DNA of 64,000 nt, from the NCBI GenBank assembly GCA_902573465.1, contig CACGJX010000005.1, positions 19,110 to 83,109 on the forward strand, written 5' to 3'. The stretch comes from an uncultured Pelagibacteraceae bacterium (GTDB lineage: Bacteria > Pseudomonadota > Alphaproteobacteria > Pelagibacterales > Pelagibacteraceae). The notes under the pieces are model-generated. The model searched no databases. It saw only the letters and a list, made by a program, of their open reading frames with translations, and was not told where the DNA came from. Position numbers and translations under genes: made by a program. Positions within the stretch are counted from its first letter, which is position 1; each line of letters opens with the position of its first letter. Shown here piece by piece: positions 10,256 to 19,678 of the stretch.

Positions 10256-10807
10256 ATGGATCTTATAAAGCAAAATACTCAAAACCAGCTTGTAAAATCA
10301 TTATTAATTATCTTTATAGGTTCAATAATTCTTACAATTTCTGCCAAAATCAAGATACCTTTTTATCCAGTTCCAATGACTATGCAAACATTCATAGTTT
10401 TATTTTTAGGTATTAGCTTCGGATATAAAATAGCTTTAGCCACTGTAAGTTTATACTTGTTAGAGGGTATTTTAGGTTTGCCAGTATTTTCTAATTCTCC
10501 TGAAAGAGGAATTGGTTTGGTATATTTTACAGGTCCAACAATGGGGTATTTAATTGGATTTTTATCAGCATGTTTTTTAGCCTCATACGTAAAAAATGAC
10601 GATAATTATTTTTTAATTTTTTTTAAATTAGTATTTTCAGTTTCAACAATTTATATCCTGGGTATACTATGGCTAGGTACATTAATTGGTTGGGATAAAC
10701 CTATTTTAAAATTAGGTGTAATACCTTTTTTAGTTGCTGAACTTTTCAAAATTTGTCTACTCACTTTAATAGCAAAAAAAATTATAAAATTTAGAAAATT
10801 TATTTAG
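10256..10807 (+). CDS. bioY: Biotin transporter BioY
   Basis: PFYPVPMTMQTFIVLFLG, ...GPTMGYLIGF; six hydrophobic segments. Confidence 0.93.
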   Translation: MDLIKQNTQNQLVKSLLIIFIGSIILTISAKIKIPFYPVPMTMQTFIVLFLGISFGYKIALATVSLYLLEGILGLPVFSNSPERGIGLVYFTGPTMGYLIGFLSACFLASYVKNDDNYFLIFFKLVFSVSTIYILGILWLGTLIGWDKPILKLGVIPFLVAELFKICLLTLIAKKIIKFRKFI

Positions 10808-11390
10808 GCGATCTTTTAGATAATATTCTTTGAAGAGTTCTTCTGTGCATTTTAAGCCTTCTTGCAGTCTCTGAAACATTTCTGTTACATAATTCAAATA
10901 CTCTATGAATATGTTCCCATTTAACCCGATCTGCTGACATTGGATTTTCAGGTGGTGCAGCTTTTTTTGATGGATCTGCTAATAACGCTTTTTCTACATC
11001 ATCTGCATCTGCTGGTTTAGCTAAATAGTCAATAGCACCCTCTTTGATTGCAGCTACAGCAGTTGGAATATTTCCGTATCCAGTTAGCATTATGATTCGA
11101 CTTAGTGAATTTGATGATTGAATTTCTTTTACAACCTCTAATCCATTTCCATCATTTAATCTAAGGTCAACTACTGCAAAACCTGGTTTTTTCACTTTAA
11201 CCATGTCTTTACCTTTTTGCACACTCTCAGCTTGTAAGACCTCAAACCCCTTTTTTTCCATTGCTCTCGCTAATCTCTCCCTAAAAGGATTGTCATCATC
11301 CACTATTAATAAGGATTTATTGTCAAAATCAGCCAGATTTTGTAATGGAGCTTGGTTTTTCATGAATCCTATATGGATATTTTTTTCCAC
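10800..11390 (-). CDS. regA: RegA/ActR/PrrA-type response regulator with Fis-like HTH
   Basis: LLIVDDDNPFRERLARAMEKKGFEV; VVDLRLNDGNGLEVV; ETARRLKMHRRTLQRIL. Start could also be Met at 11366. Confidence 0.9.
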   Translation of the reverse strand: MEKNIHIGFMKNQAPLQNLADFDNKSLLIVDDDNPFRERLARAMEKKGFEVLQAESVQKGKDMVKVKKPGFAVVDLRLNDGNGLEVVKEIQSSNSLSRIIMLTGYGNIPTAVAAIKEGAIDYLAKPADADDVEKALLADPSKKAAPPENPMSADRVKWEHIHRVFELCNRNVSETARRLKMHRRTLQRILSKRSPK

Positions 11391-11418
11391 AATTCAATAG
11401 GCCATTATTTGCTTTACA

Positions 11419-11434
11419 TTGAATAAGTATTCAA
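11419..11434. promoter_or_regulatory. Perfect 7-bp inverted repeat TTGAATA-AG-TATTCAA in the regA/decarboxylase divergent region
   Basis: Read directly: ttgaataagtattcaa. Confidence 0.55.
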
Positions 11435-11511
11435 TTAATTGCTCGAATATTAAAGTTTTTTTTAAATAAAAGACTTTTTTTTTGTTAAATTTTTTTTGGG
11501 GGGCATTTAAA

Positions 11512-12696
11512 ATGCAAAAATTTAAGTCAGTTGAAGAATTAGTAAATCAACTGAAACCGGAAAAACCTGTCTATTGTATAAGGAAGAATTCTATTCTTTC
11601 TGCTTCAAAATTCTTTCAGAAGAAATTTCCAGGAAAAATACTATATGCTGTAAAAACTAATCCCCATCCTGAAGTTATCAAAACTTTGATAAGAAGTGGA
11701 ATTAATCAATTTGATGTTGCGTCTATTGAAGAAATCAAAGCAGTGAGGAAATTTGATAATACTGCAAAATGTTCTTTTATGCATACTGTTAAAAGTAGAG
11801 AAAGCATAAAGGAAGCTTATTACAATTTTGGAGTAAAAACTTTTGCTTTAGATACTAAAGATGAATTAATAAAAATTATTGAAACAACAGACAATGCTAA
11901 AGATTTAGAATTATTTATTAGAGTTGCTGTTTCTAATGAGCATGCTGAAATAGATTTATCAAAAAAATTCGGTGCTTTGAATTCTGAAGCTTCAGGACTG
12001 TTAAGACTTGCAAAACTTCATTCAAAAAAAATTGGCTTAAGTTTTCATGTTGGTTCCCAATGTATGCATCCAATTTCATACTCTAAAGGAATTAATGAAG
12101 TGGGAAATATAATTAAAAAAACTAAAATAATTCCAGATTATATTAATATCGGTGGAGGCTTCCCGACAATTTATCCTGATCTTGTGCCTCTATCTTTGGA
12201 AAGTTATATGGAAGAAATTAAAAAAAGTTTAGAAAATTTAAATCTAAAGAGTATGCCTCAAATAATTTGTGAACCTGGTAGAGCTTTGGTTGCAGAAAGT
12301 GGATCAACAATCGTAAGAGTTAATTTGAGAAAAAAACAAAAACTTTATATTAATGATGGTACTTACGGTACACTTTTTGATGCTGGAACACCTAATATAG
12401 TTTTTCCATCAAAATTAATCAAAGAAAATTCAAGTAAGATTATTTCCAAGAAAATGACTGTGTTTGATTTTTATGGACCAACATGTGACAGTATGGATTA
12501 TATGAAAGGTCCTTTCCTACTTCCGAATAATATTAAAGAAAATGATTACATTGAACTTGGTCAATTAGGATCATATGGTTTAACTTTTAGAACTCAATTT
12601 AATGGTTATTACTCCGATGAGATTTATGAGGTTGAGGATAAACCAATAATGTCTATGTATGATAAGAATTCAGACAAAGCTACTCTAGTTGCTTAA
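11512..12696 (+). CDS. PLP-dependent fold-III ornithine/lysine decarboxylase
   Basis: YAVKTNPHPEVIKTL, SFHVGSQC, INIGGGFPTIYP, GPTCDSMDYM; ATG at 11512 preceded by GGGGGG (the ORF-track start at 11482 is probably too early). Confidence 0.9.
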   Translation: MQKFKSVEELVNQLKPEKPVYCIRKNSILSASKFFQKKFPGKILYAVKTNPHPEVIKTLIRSGINQFDVASIEEIKAVRKFDNTAKCSFMHTVKSRESIKEAYYNFGVKTFALDTKDELIKIIETTDNAKDLELFIRVAVSNEHAEIDLSKKFGALNSEASGLLRLAKLHSKKIGLSFHVGSQCMHPISYSKGINEVGNIIKKTKIIPDYINIGGGFPTIYPDLVPLSLESYMEEIKKSLENLNLKSMPQIICEPGRALVAESGSTIVRVNLRKKQKLYINDGTYGTLFDAGTPNIVFPSKLIKENSSKIISKKMTVFDFYGPTCDSMDYMKGPFLLPNNIKENDYIELGQLGSYGLTFRTQFNGYYSDEIYEVEDKPIMSMYDKNSDKATLVA

Positions 12697-13739
12697 TGTC
12701 AGAAAATAAAAATCTTGGTCACAACAGTAAAAAAGATTTCTTAAAAAAACCTGTAGAGCATATTGATATTACATCATTCGATTCTAGAAAAATTATCTCT
12801 TCCATGGAAAAAATGTCTTTTGTTTCAAGAGAAACAGCAAACGCAGCCAATATTTATAATGAAATGTTGAAAGACAAAGAATGTACAATTTTTTTAACAT
12901 TAGCAGGTTCAACATCTGCTGCAGGTTGTATGAATATTTATAAAGATTTAGTTAAATATAATATGGTTGATGCAATAGTAGCAACTGGCGCTTCAATAAT
13001 AGATATGGATTTTTTTGAAGCTCTTGGTTTTAAACACTATCAAGGGTCTCAATTCCAAGATGATACTGAATTAAGAAAAAATTATATCGATAGAATTTAC
13101 GACACATACATAGACGAAGATGAGTTACAGATTTGTGATAAAAAAATATGTGAAATCGCGGATACCTTGGAACCTAGAAGTTATACGTCCAGAGAATTTA
13201 TCAAAGAAATGGGTAAATATTTAAAAAAAAATTCTATTAAAAAAGACTCTTTGATTGAAACAGCATACGATAATGATGTTCCAATTTTTTGCCCAGCTTT
13301 CACCGACTCCAGTGCTGGATTTGGTTTAGTTATACATCAAGAAAAAAATCCAAAAAAACATATGACAATTGACTCTATAAGAGAATTTAGAGAATTGACT
13401 GAAATTAAAATACGCTCGAAGGGATCAGGTCTATTTATGATTGGTGGTGGTGTTCCAAAAAATTTTATTCAAGACACCGTAATTTGTGCTGAATTATTAG
13501 GTAAGGAAGTTGACATGCATAAATACGCTGTGCAAATCACAGTTGCTGATTCTAGAGACGGCGCATGTAGTAGTTCAACATTAAAGGAAGCAAGTTCATG
13601 GGGTAAAGTTGATGTCACAAAAGAACAAATGGTATTTGCTGAAGCCACTAGTGTACTTCCTCTAATAGCTAGCGACGCTTATCACAGAGGTGAGTGGAAA
13701 AATAGGGATAAGAAAAAATTCACAAAAATTTTTGAGTAA
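12696..13739 (+). CDS. Deoxyhypusine synthase-like protein (possible homospermidine-synthase-type enzyme)
   Basis: LTLAGSTSAAGCMNIYKDLV, IVATGAS, GGGVPKNFIQDTV (conserved Lys context), DGACSSSTLKEASSWGKV. Confidence 0.85.
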   Translation: MSENKNLGHNSKKDFLKKPVEHIDITSFDSRKIISSMEKMSFVSRETANAANIYNEMLKDKECTIFLTLAGSTSAAGCMNIYKDLVKYNMVDAIVATGASIIDMDFFEALGFKHYQGSQFQDDTELRKNYIDRIYDTYIDEDELQICDKKICEIADTLEPRSYTSREFIKEMGKYLKKNSIKKDSLIETAYDNDVPIFCPAFTDSSAGFGLVIHQEKNPKKHMTIDSIREFRELTEIKIRSKGSGLFMIGGGVPKNFIQDTVICAELLGKEVDMHKYAVQITVADSRDGACSSSTLKEASSWGKVDVTKEQMVFAEATSVLPLIASDAYHRGEWKNRDKKKFTKIFE

Positions 13740-13742
13740 AAA

Positions 13743-14618
13743 TTGAAATATTTATCAAACAGAAATGGATTTTTAGGAGTCGACAATAAATTTAATTTCA
13801 AAGAAAAGGTTGTTGTGGTTCCATTTGGACTTGAGAAAACTGTTAGTTATGGTGGTGGCACCAGAAATGGACCTAAAGAAATTATAAAGGCTTCTCATCA
13901 AGTGGAATTATATGATGAAGAGCTAAATTGTGAACCCTATAAAAAAATTGGGATTAAAACATTAAAGCCCTTTAAGATTCATAGAAATATCAAAAAGGCT
14001 CTCGAGAAAGTGTCAAATATAAATAAAGAAATTTTAGATAAAAGACTTTTTCCAATCACGTTTGGAGGAGAACATTCAATTACACCTGGATGTATTTATC
14101 CATTTGTTAAAAAATACAAAAAAATTTGTCTCTTACATTTCGATGCCCATGCTGATTTAAGAAATAGTTATAATGGTGAAAAGTTCTCTCATGCATCAGC
14201 AATAAGAAGGTGCTTAGACCATAAAAATATATCATTAATATCTTTTGGGATCAGAAATATATCAGAGAGTGAAATTCCATTTTTAAAAAAGAATAAATCG
14301 AGAATAAATATTTTTTGGGCAAAAGATAAATCAAAGTGGGATTTAACAAAATTTAAAAAACTTATAAAAAATAAGACAGTTTATTTAACATTTGATGTCG
14401 ATGGTTTCGACTCAAGTATCATGCCAGCCACAGGAACTCCTGAACCTGGCGGATTATTATGGGATGAGACACTCAATATAATTAAAATTGCTGCAAAAAA
14501 TTCAAACATTGTCGGTGCTGACATCAATGAATTAGCACCTATTAAAGGTTTTAATTCATACAACTTTCTTGTTGCAAAGCTCGCTTATAAAATATTGTCT
14601 TATAAGTTTTTGATTTAA
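13743..14618 (+). CDS. speB: Agmatinase/ureohydrolase family protein (TTG start)
   Basis: FGGEHSITPG, LHFDAHADLRNSY, TFDVDGFDSSIMPATGTPEPGGL. Confidence 0.88.
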   Translation: MKYLSNRNGFLGVDNKFNFKEKVVVVPFGLEKTVSYGGGTRNGPKEIIKASHQVELYDEELNCEPYKKIGIKTLKPFKIHRNIKKALEKVSNINKEILDKRLFPITFGGEHSITPGCIYPFVKKYKKICLLHFDAHADLRNSYNGEKFSHASAIRRCLDHKNISLISFGIRNISESEIPFLKKNKSRINIFWAKDKSKWDLTKFKKLIKNKTVYLTFDVDGFDSSIMPATGTPEPGGLLWDETLNIIKIAAKNSNIVGADINELAPIKGFNSYNFLVAKLAYKILSYKFLI

Positions 14619-15169
14619 GCTTTAATTGGTTTAAAAGTTTTTAAAAGTAATCTAAATGGTATTAACATAATCAAAGCTACTATTACTTTTACAATCAAAT
14701 CTCCAAGAGAAAGTGTAACCCATGGCACGCCAGTCCCATAAAACGATATTGAAAAAAACAAAAATGTATCGATTGTTGAGCCAATCATTGAGGATGTTAA
14801 TGGTGCAACAAACCATTCTTTCTTTCTTAATCTGTCAAATATTTGGACATCTAATAATTGTGCAGTTAAAAATGCAATTCCAGACCCAATAGCTATACGA
14901 ATAGATATAAGATCTGCAAAATCAGTAGAAAATAAAACTGTAAAACCAATTCCTAGTACAAAGCCAAAATATACAATTTTTCTTGCAACCCTTTTTCCAT
15001 AAGATCTATTAGCTAAATCTGTAATTAAAAAAGCGATCGGATAAGAGAAAGCTCCGTAGGTTAATATTTCATTTAAACCATAATAATTAATTGGAAATTG
15101 AACAAGATAATTAGAGGATAGGACAACAACACCCATCAAAAATGATAGAAGTAAAAATGATTTACTCAT
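14615..15169 (-). CDS. yhhQ: Queuosine precursor transporter, YhhQ/VUT family
   Basis: AFSYPIAFLITDLANRSYGKRVARKIVY; SSMIGSTIDTFLFFSISF. Confidence 0.88.
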   Translation of the reverse strand: MSKSFLLLSFLMGVVVLSSNYLVQFPINYYGLNEILTYGAFSYPIAFLITDLANRSYGKRVARKIVYFGFVLGIGFTVLFSTDFADLISIRIAIGSGIAFLTAQLLDVQIFDRLRKKEWFVAPLTSSMIGSTIDTFLFFSISFYGTGVPWVTLSLGDLIVKVIVALIMLIPFRLLLKTFKPIKA

Positions 15170-15483
15170 TAAGCTGTTTTAGATTGTGCAGTTTTTTTTT
15201 GAAATGGAGATTTAATTAACAAACTTTTTTTTAGTTTTTTTAATCTAGGAGATAAATTTTTATTTTTTACAGATTTTAGAAATTCATCAAAACTACCTTT
15301 TTTATCTACTGATCTAACCCCTGCATTACTCACTGTTAATTTTATGCTTCTTTTTAAAAGTTCACTTGTAAATTTTACTTTTTTTAAATTAGGTAAGAAT
15401 CTTCTTTTTGTCTTATTGTTAGCATGACTAACGTTATGACCTTTCATTGGATTTTTTCCAGTTAATTCGCATTTTTTTGTCAT
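15169..15483 (-). CDS. rpmB: 50S ribosomal protein L28
   Basis: [33 protein letters not shown]. Confidence 0.96.
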   Translation of the reverse strand: MTKKCELTGKNPMKGHNVSHANNKTKRRFLPNLKKVKFTSELLKRSIKLTVSNAGVRSVDKKGSFDEFLKSVKNKNLSPRLKKLKKSLLIKSPFQKKTAQSKTA

Positions 15484-15495
15484 AATTTGATCGAC

Positions 15496-15524
15496 TATAT
15501 AAAGTGAGATATTGATGGCGTCAA
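15496..15524 (-). promoter_or_regulatory. Sigma70-like promoter for rpmB: TTGACG-17 nt-TATATA, -10 ends 12 nt before ATG
   Basis: Minus strand: TTGACG ccatcaatatctcactt TATATA gtcgatcaaatt ATG. Confidence 0.7.
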
Positions 15525-15539
15525 GTTTATTAGATTATT

Positions 15540-16586
15540 CTAATCCTTTTTTCCTACTATTTCATTAAAGTTTTTAACACCATCTTTTAATAATATTTCC
15601 TTCAGCTCTTTTTTAATTAGACCAACAATATTTGGACCTCTATAAACCATGCCTGTATAAAGTTGTAAATAATCAGCTCCTGCTAAAAATTTTTGATAAG
15701 CAGATCTGCCAGAGTCCACACCACCTACGCCTATAATTTTGATTCTGCCTTTTAAAACTTTATAAAATTTTCTGATTAACTCTGAAGACTTTAACTCGAT
15801 AGGTTTCCCGGATAATCCTCCTTTTTGATGGCTTTGAGTATTTTGTAAATTTTCTCTTGTTGTATCAGATGTGTTAGAAATAATAGCAGCTTCAATCTTG
15901 TTATCTAAAAGCACTTCAGAAATTTTCATAATTTCTTTATCATTAATATCTGGTGATACTTTTACCGCTATAGGTGTTTTAGAGTTAAGATCTTTCTTCT
16001 CTTTTTCTATTAGTTTTAAAAGATCATCTAATTTTTTTTGATCATGAAAGTTTCTTAAATCTTCAGTGTTTGGTGAGGAAATATTAACAGTAATATAATC
16101 AGAGACCCCATTAAACATTTTTAAACACTGTATATAATCATTTGTTCTATCTTCTGAGTCTTTATTAGGTCCAATATTTATTCCAAGTAATCCAGTTGGA
16201 TTGTTTCTTTTAATACGATCTACAATATTTTTTGAACCTTGATTATTGAAACCAAGTCTATTTATCAGGGCCTCATCTTCCACTAGTCTAAAAACTCTAG
16301 GTTTGGGATTTCCGTATTGTTCTAATGGTGTAACAGTTCCTACTTCGACGAAACCAAACCCTAAATTGAATAATGAATTATATACCTCGGCATTCTTATC
16401 AAATCCTGCTGCCATACCAATTGGATTTTCTATTTCTTTATTAAATAATTTAGTCTTAAAAAGAGGATTATTTTTTTCATCGTCTAAAATATTTGGAATA
16501 AAATTAAATTTTAGTGACTTTATCGCTAAACTATGAGCCGTCTCTGGATCTAATTTAAAAATTAAAGATCTTAAATTTGAAAACAT
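15540..16586 (-). CDS. pyrD: Dihydroorotate dehydrogenase (quinone)
   Basis: NPIGMAAGFDKNAEV, GFVEVGTVTP, VNISSPNTEDLR, IIGVGGVDSG. Confidence 0.97.
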   Translation of the reverse strand: MFSNLRSLIFKLDPETAHSLAIKSLKFNFIPNILDDEKNNPLFKTKLFNKEIENPIGMAAGFDKNAEVYNSLFNLGFGFVEVGTVTPLEQYGNPKPRVFRLVEDEALINRLGFNNQGSKNIVDRIKRNNPTGLLGINIGPNKDSEDRTNDYIQCLKMFNGVSDYITVNISSPNTEDLRNFHDQKKLDDLLKLIEKEKKDLNSKTPIAVKVSPDINDKEIMKISEVLLDNKIEAAIISNTSDTTRENLQNTQSHQKGGLSGKPIELKSSELIRKFYKVLKGRIKIIGVGGVDSGRSAYQKFLAGADYLQLYTGMVYRGPNIVGLIKKELKEILLKDGVKNFNEIVGKKD

Positions 16587-18148
16587 TATTTAATTTTATT
16601 TAATATAAGATCTTTTGTTTCTTTCACACCAAAAAAACTTATAAAAAAACCCATCCTTGGTCCATTTTCGTCTCCAAAAACTACTTCGTAAATTAATTTA
16701 AACCAATCTCGAAGGTTCTCAGTGTATCCATTTTCTTTACCAGTCGAATATATCATTGTTTGAATATCTTCTGGTTTCATTTTGTCGTCACATTTATCTA
16801 AAGTTTTTACTAGAGCTTCTAAAGCCTTTTTTTCTTCACCATTAGGTTTTTTATATTTTTTTTTCAATTTTATGACGTCGTTGAAATATTTTATTGCATA
16901 GCCTACCAAATTATCAAAGATAGGATTATCTTTCTCCGAAATGTCTTTTTTATATTTTTTAACAAATTTCCAAAGAAGTTCTTTGCTGTCAGCATTACTT
17001 GTTTCGACCAAGTTTAATAACATTGAAAACGACATAATCATGTTTTCTTTAGGTACCGAACTATTATGAACATGCCATACAGGATTCATAAGTAACTGTA
17101 ACTCATTTTGATTTTTTGCTTTCTCAATCAGATCCAAATAATCATCGACAGTTTTTGAAACTATTTCTTTATAAAGTTTTTTTGCTCTTTTTGGATTTTG
17201 ATACATATACAGCGACAAACTTTCAGGAGAAGCATACTCTAACCATTGATCAATAGTGATGCCGTTTCCCTTTGATTTTGAAATCTTCTCTCCTTTTTCA
17301 TCCAAAAATAGTTCATATGCAAACCCTGAGGGATTTGTTTTTCCAATCAATTTGATAATTTTTGTTGAGAGTATTGCGCTCTCTATAAGATCTTTTCCAT
17401 ACATTTCAAAATCAACATCTAGTGCATACCATCTCATAGCCCAATCAACTTTCCACTGTAATTTACAATTTCCATCATAAATGCTTGTTTCCAAATCTTT
17501 TCCATTATTATCAAAAACGATAACAGATTTTTCTTTATTAATATTTTTTACAGGTATTTCTAGAACATGACCTGTAACCGGACAAATTGGAAGAAATGGA
17601 CTGTACGTTTTTTGTCTCTCTTTTCCTAGTGTAGGAAGTATTATGTTCATTATACCATCATAATTCTCTAAAATAACTTGGAGAGAAGAGTTAAAGAAAC
17701 CTGATTTATAAAGTGATGTTGAACTTTTAAAATTATATTTAAATTTAAATTTATTTAAAAATTTTTTTAACATTTCATTATTATGCTCACCAAAACTATT
17801 AAATTTTTGAAAGGGATCAGGCACATTAGTAAGCGGTTTGTGTAAATTTTTTTCTAATAATTCTTTTTGTGGAACGTTGTCAGGTACTTTTCTCAGACCA
17901 TCCATATCATCTGAAAAAGTAATGATTTCGGTTGGTAAATCAGTCAAATGTTTTAGTGCATTTAAAATCATTGATGTCCTTGCAACTTCTCCAAAAGTTC
18001 CTATATGTGGAAGACCACTAGGACCATAACCTGTTTGGAGAATTATTTTGCCTTTTTTTTCTATAAAAGATTTTCTTTCTCGAAGCATTTTTTTTGCTTC
18101 AACGAAAGGCCATGCACTTGTTTTATCAAAATTCTCTTTTTTAATCAT
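16586..18148 (-). CDS. lysS: Lysyl-tRNA synthetase, class I (archaeal type)
   Basis: TGYGPSGLPHIGTFGEVAR; GEKISKSKGNGITIDQWLEYASPESLSLYMYQNPKRAKKL. Confidence 0.95.
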   Translation of the reverse strand: MIKKENFDKTSAWPFVEAKKMLRERKSFIEKKGKIILQTGYGPSGLPHIGTFGEVARTSMILNALKHLTDLPTEIITFSDDMDGLRKVPDNVPQKELLEKNLHKPLTNVPDPFQKFNSFGEHNNEMLKKFLNKFKFKYNFKSSTSLYKSGFFNSSLQVILENYDGIMNIILPTLGKERQKTYSPFLPICPVTGHVLEIPVKNINKEKSVIVFDNNGKDLETSIYDGNCKLQWKVDWAMRWYALDVDFEMYGKDLIESAILSTKIIKLIGKTNPSGFAYELFLDEKGEKISKSKGNGITIDQWLEYASPESLSLYMYQNPKRAKKLYKEIVSKTVDDYLDLIEKAKNQNELQLLMNPVWHVHNSSVPKENMIMSFSMLLNLVETSNADSKELLWKFVKKYKKDISEKDNPIFDNLVGYAIKYFNDVIKLKKKYKKPNGEEKKALEALVKTLDKCDDKMKPEDIQTMIYSTGKENGYTENLRDWFKLIYEVVFGDENGPRMGFFISFFGVKETKDLILNKIK

Positions 18149-18236
18149 GATTAATTCAAATAAAATCTTAAATTAACGCTTTAACTTATTCTTATAGAGT
18201 TGAAATTTATTTACCATAAAATAATGTTCTATCAAA

Positions 18237-19676
18237 ATGTCTAATTATAAAACTGTTTTTTTTACACTTGGAATTCTTCAAATAATTCTTGGAATTTTTA
18301 TGTTGATCCCAATATTTGTTCAATTTTTTTTTAAAGAAATTGACTCCTCTTTTTTTGGTGCCTCAATTATTACAATTATTTTTGGTACGCTATTTTTTTT
18401 ATCTAATCTTGATCATGATAAGAAGTTAAATTTACAGCAAGCTTTTTTATTGACCGCGTTATCTTGGCTAAGTATCGCAATTTTTGGTTCACTTCCTCTA
18501 ATATTTTCTGAAGTCAATTTTTCGTTTACCAATGCATTTTTTGAGAGTATGTCAGGCATTACAACAACTGGTTCAACAATCATTCCAAACTTAGAGGAGA
18601 TGCCCAAAGCAATTTTGCTTTGGAGAGCAATTCTTCAATGGTTGGGTGGTATTGGAATAATTGTTATGGCGATCACTTTAATGCCAATAATGAATGTTGG
18701 TGGTATGCAATTATTCAAAATTTCTAACAGTGACTCATCAGAAAAAATTCTTCCTAAATCGAAAGAAATTGCGTTGAGATTAATTTACATTTATTCAGGC
18801 CTCACCACTCTTTGCGCAATATCATATAAAATTCTTGGGATGAATACTTTTGATAGTATAACCCATTCTATGACAACAATAGCAACTGGGGGTTTTTCAA
18901 ACTATAACGAGTCCATTGGTTTCTTTAATAGTTTTTCAATAGAAATTTCAGCAATGATTTTTATTATCTTGGGAAGTTTGCCTTTTATCGCTTATATCAA
19001 ATTCTTAAACGGTAATAAAAGAATATTTTTTTCAGATATTCAAATTAGAACTTTTTTGAAAATAATCTTAATAAGTATTCTGATCTTATCAATTTATTTG
19101 TTTTTAGATAAATCGTCTGAACTAAACTTCAGAACGGTTTTATTCAATGTAATATCAATTTTGACAGGCACTGGATATGTAAATGCACAATTTGATAACT
19201 GGGGTGGATTTCCTTTAATTATATTTATAGGTTTAATGTTTATCGGTGGATGTGCTGGCTCAACGACCTGTGGTATTAAAATATTTAGATTTCAAATACT
19301 TTATTCATTTGTTTTGAATCAACTTAAAAAGATTATTTATCCCAAGGGAATTTTCGTTCTAAAATATAACCAAAGTCCTGTTGATGATAAATTTACTGCA
19401 TCAATTATCTCTTTCATTTATATGTACCTGGTAATTTTTTTTGTGATTACAGCATTATTATCTTTGACAGGTCTTGACTTTATTACTTCAATTTCTGGTG
19501 CTGCAACATCTATCTCAAATGTAGGACCTGGCCTAGGTTCGACTATTGGGCCAAACGGAAATTTTTCATCACTACCTGATATCTCTAAGTGGATTTTAAG
19601 TTTTGGTATGATTTTGGGGAGATTAGAATTGTTTGCAATTCTTGTATTATTTTTACCATCTTTTTGGAGGAATTAA
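18237..19676 (+). CDS. trkH: Trk-type potassium uptake membrane subunit TrkH
   Basis: FFESMSGITTTGSTI, LLWRAILQWLGGIGIIV, MFIGGCAGSTTCGIKIFRF, FGMILGRLELFAILVLF. Confidence 0.95.
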   Translation: MSNYKTVFFTLGILQIILGIFMLIPIFVQFFFKEIDSSFFGASIITIIFGTLFFLSNLDHDKKLNLQQAFLLTALSWLSIAIFGSLPLIFSEVNFSFTNAFFESMSGITTTGSTIIPNLEEMPKAILLWRAILQWLGGIGIIVMAITLMPIMNVGGMQLFKISNSDSSEKILPKSKEIALRLIYIYSGLTTLCAISYKILGMNTFDSITHSMTTIATGGFSNYNESIGFFNSFSIEISAMIFIILGSLPFIAYIKFLNGNKRIFFSDIQIRTFLKIILISILILSIYLFLDKSSELNFRTVLFNVISILTGTGYVNAQFDNWGGFPLIIFIGLMFIGGCAGSTTCGIKIFRFQILYSFVLNQLKKIIYPKGIFVLKYNQSPVDDKFTASIISFIYMYLVIFFVITALLSLTGLDFITSISGAATSISNVGPGLGSTIGPNGNFSSLPDISKWILSFGMILGRLELFAILVLFLPSFWRN

Positions 19677-19678
19677 AT

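Noticed and set aside
11391-11511. speF-type leader RNA upstream of the decarboxylase
   Set aside because: Known speF leader is much longer; no matching helices seen apart from the DNA palindrome reported separately.
16586-18148. Class I LysRS as evidence of recent horizontal transfer
   Set aside because: Class I LysRS is known in Alphaproteobacteria, so it is ordinary for the lineage.
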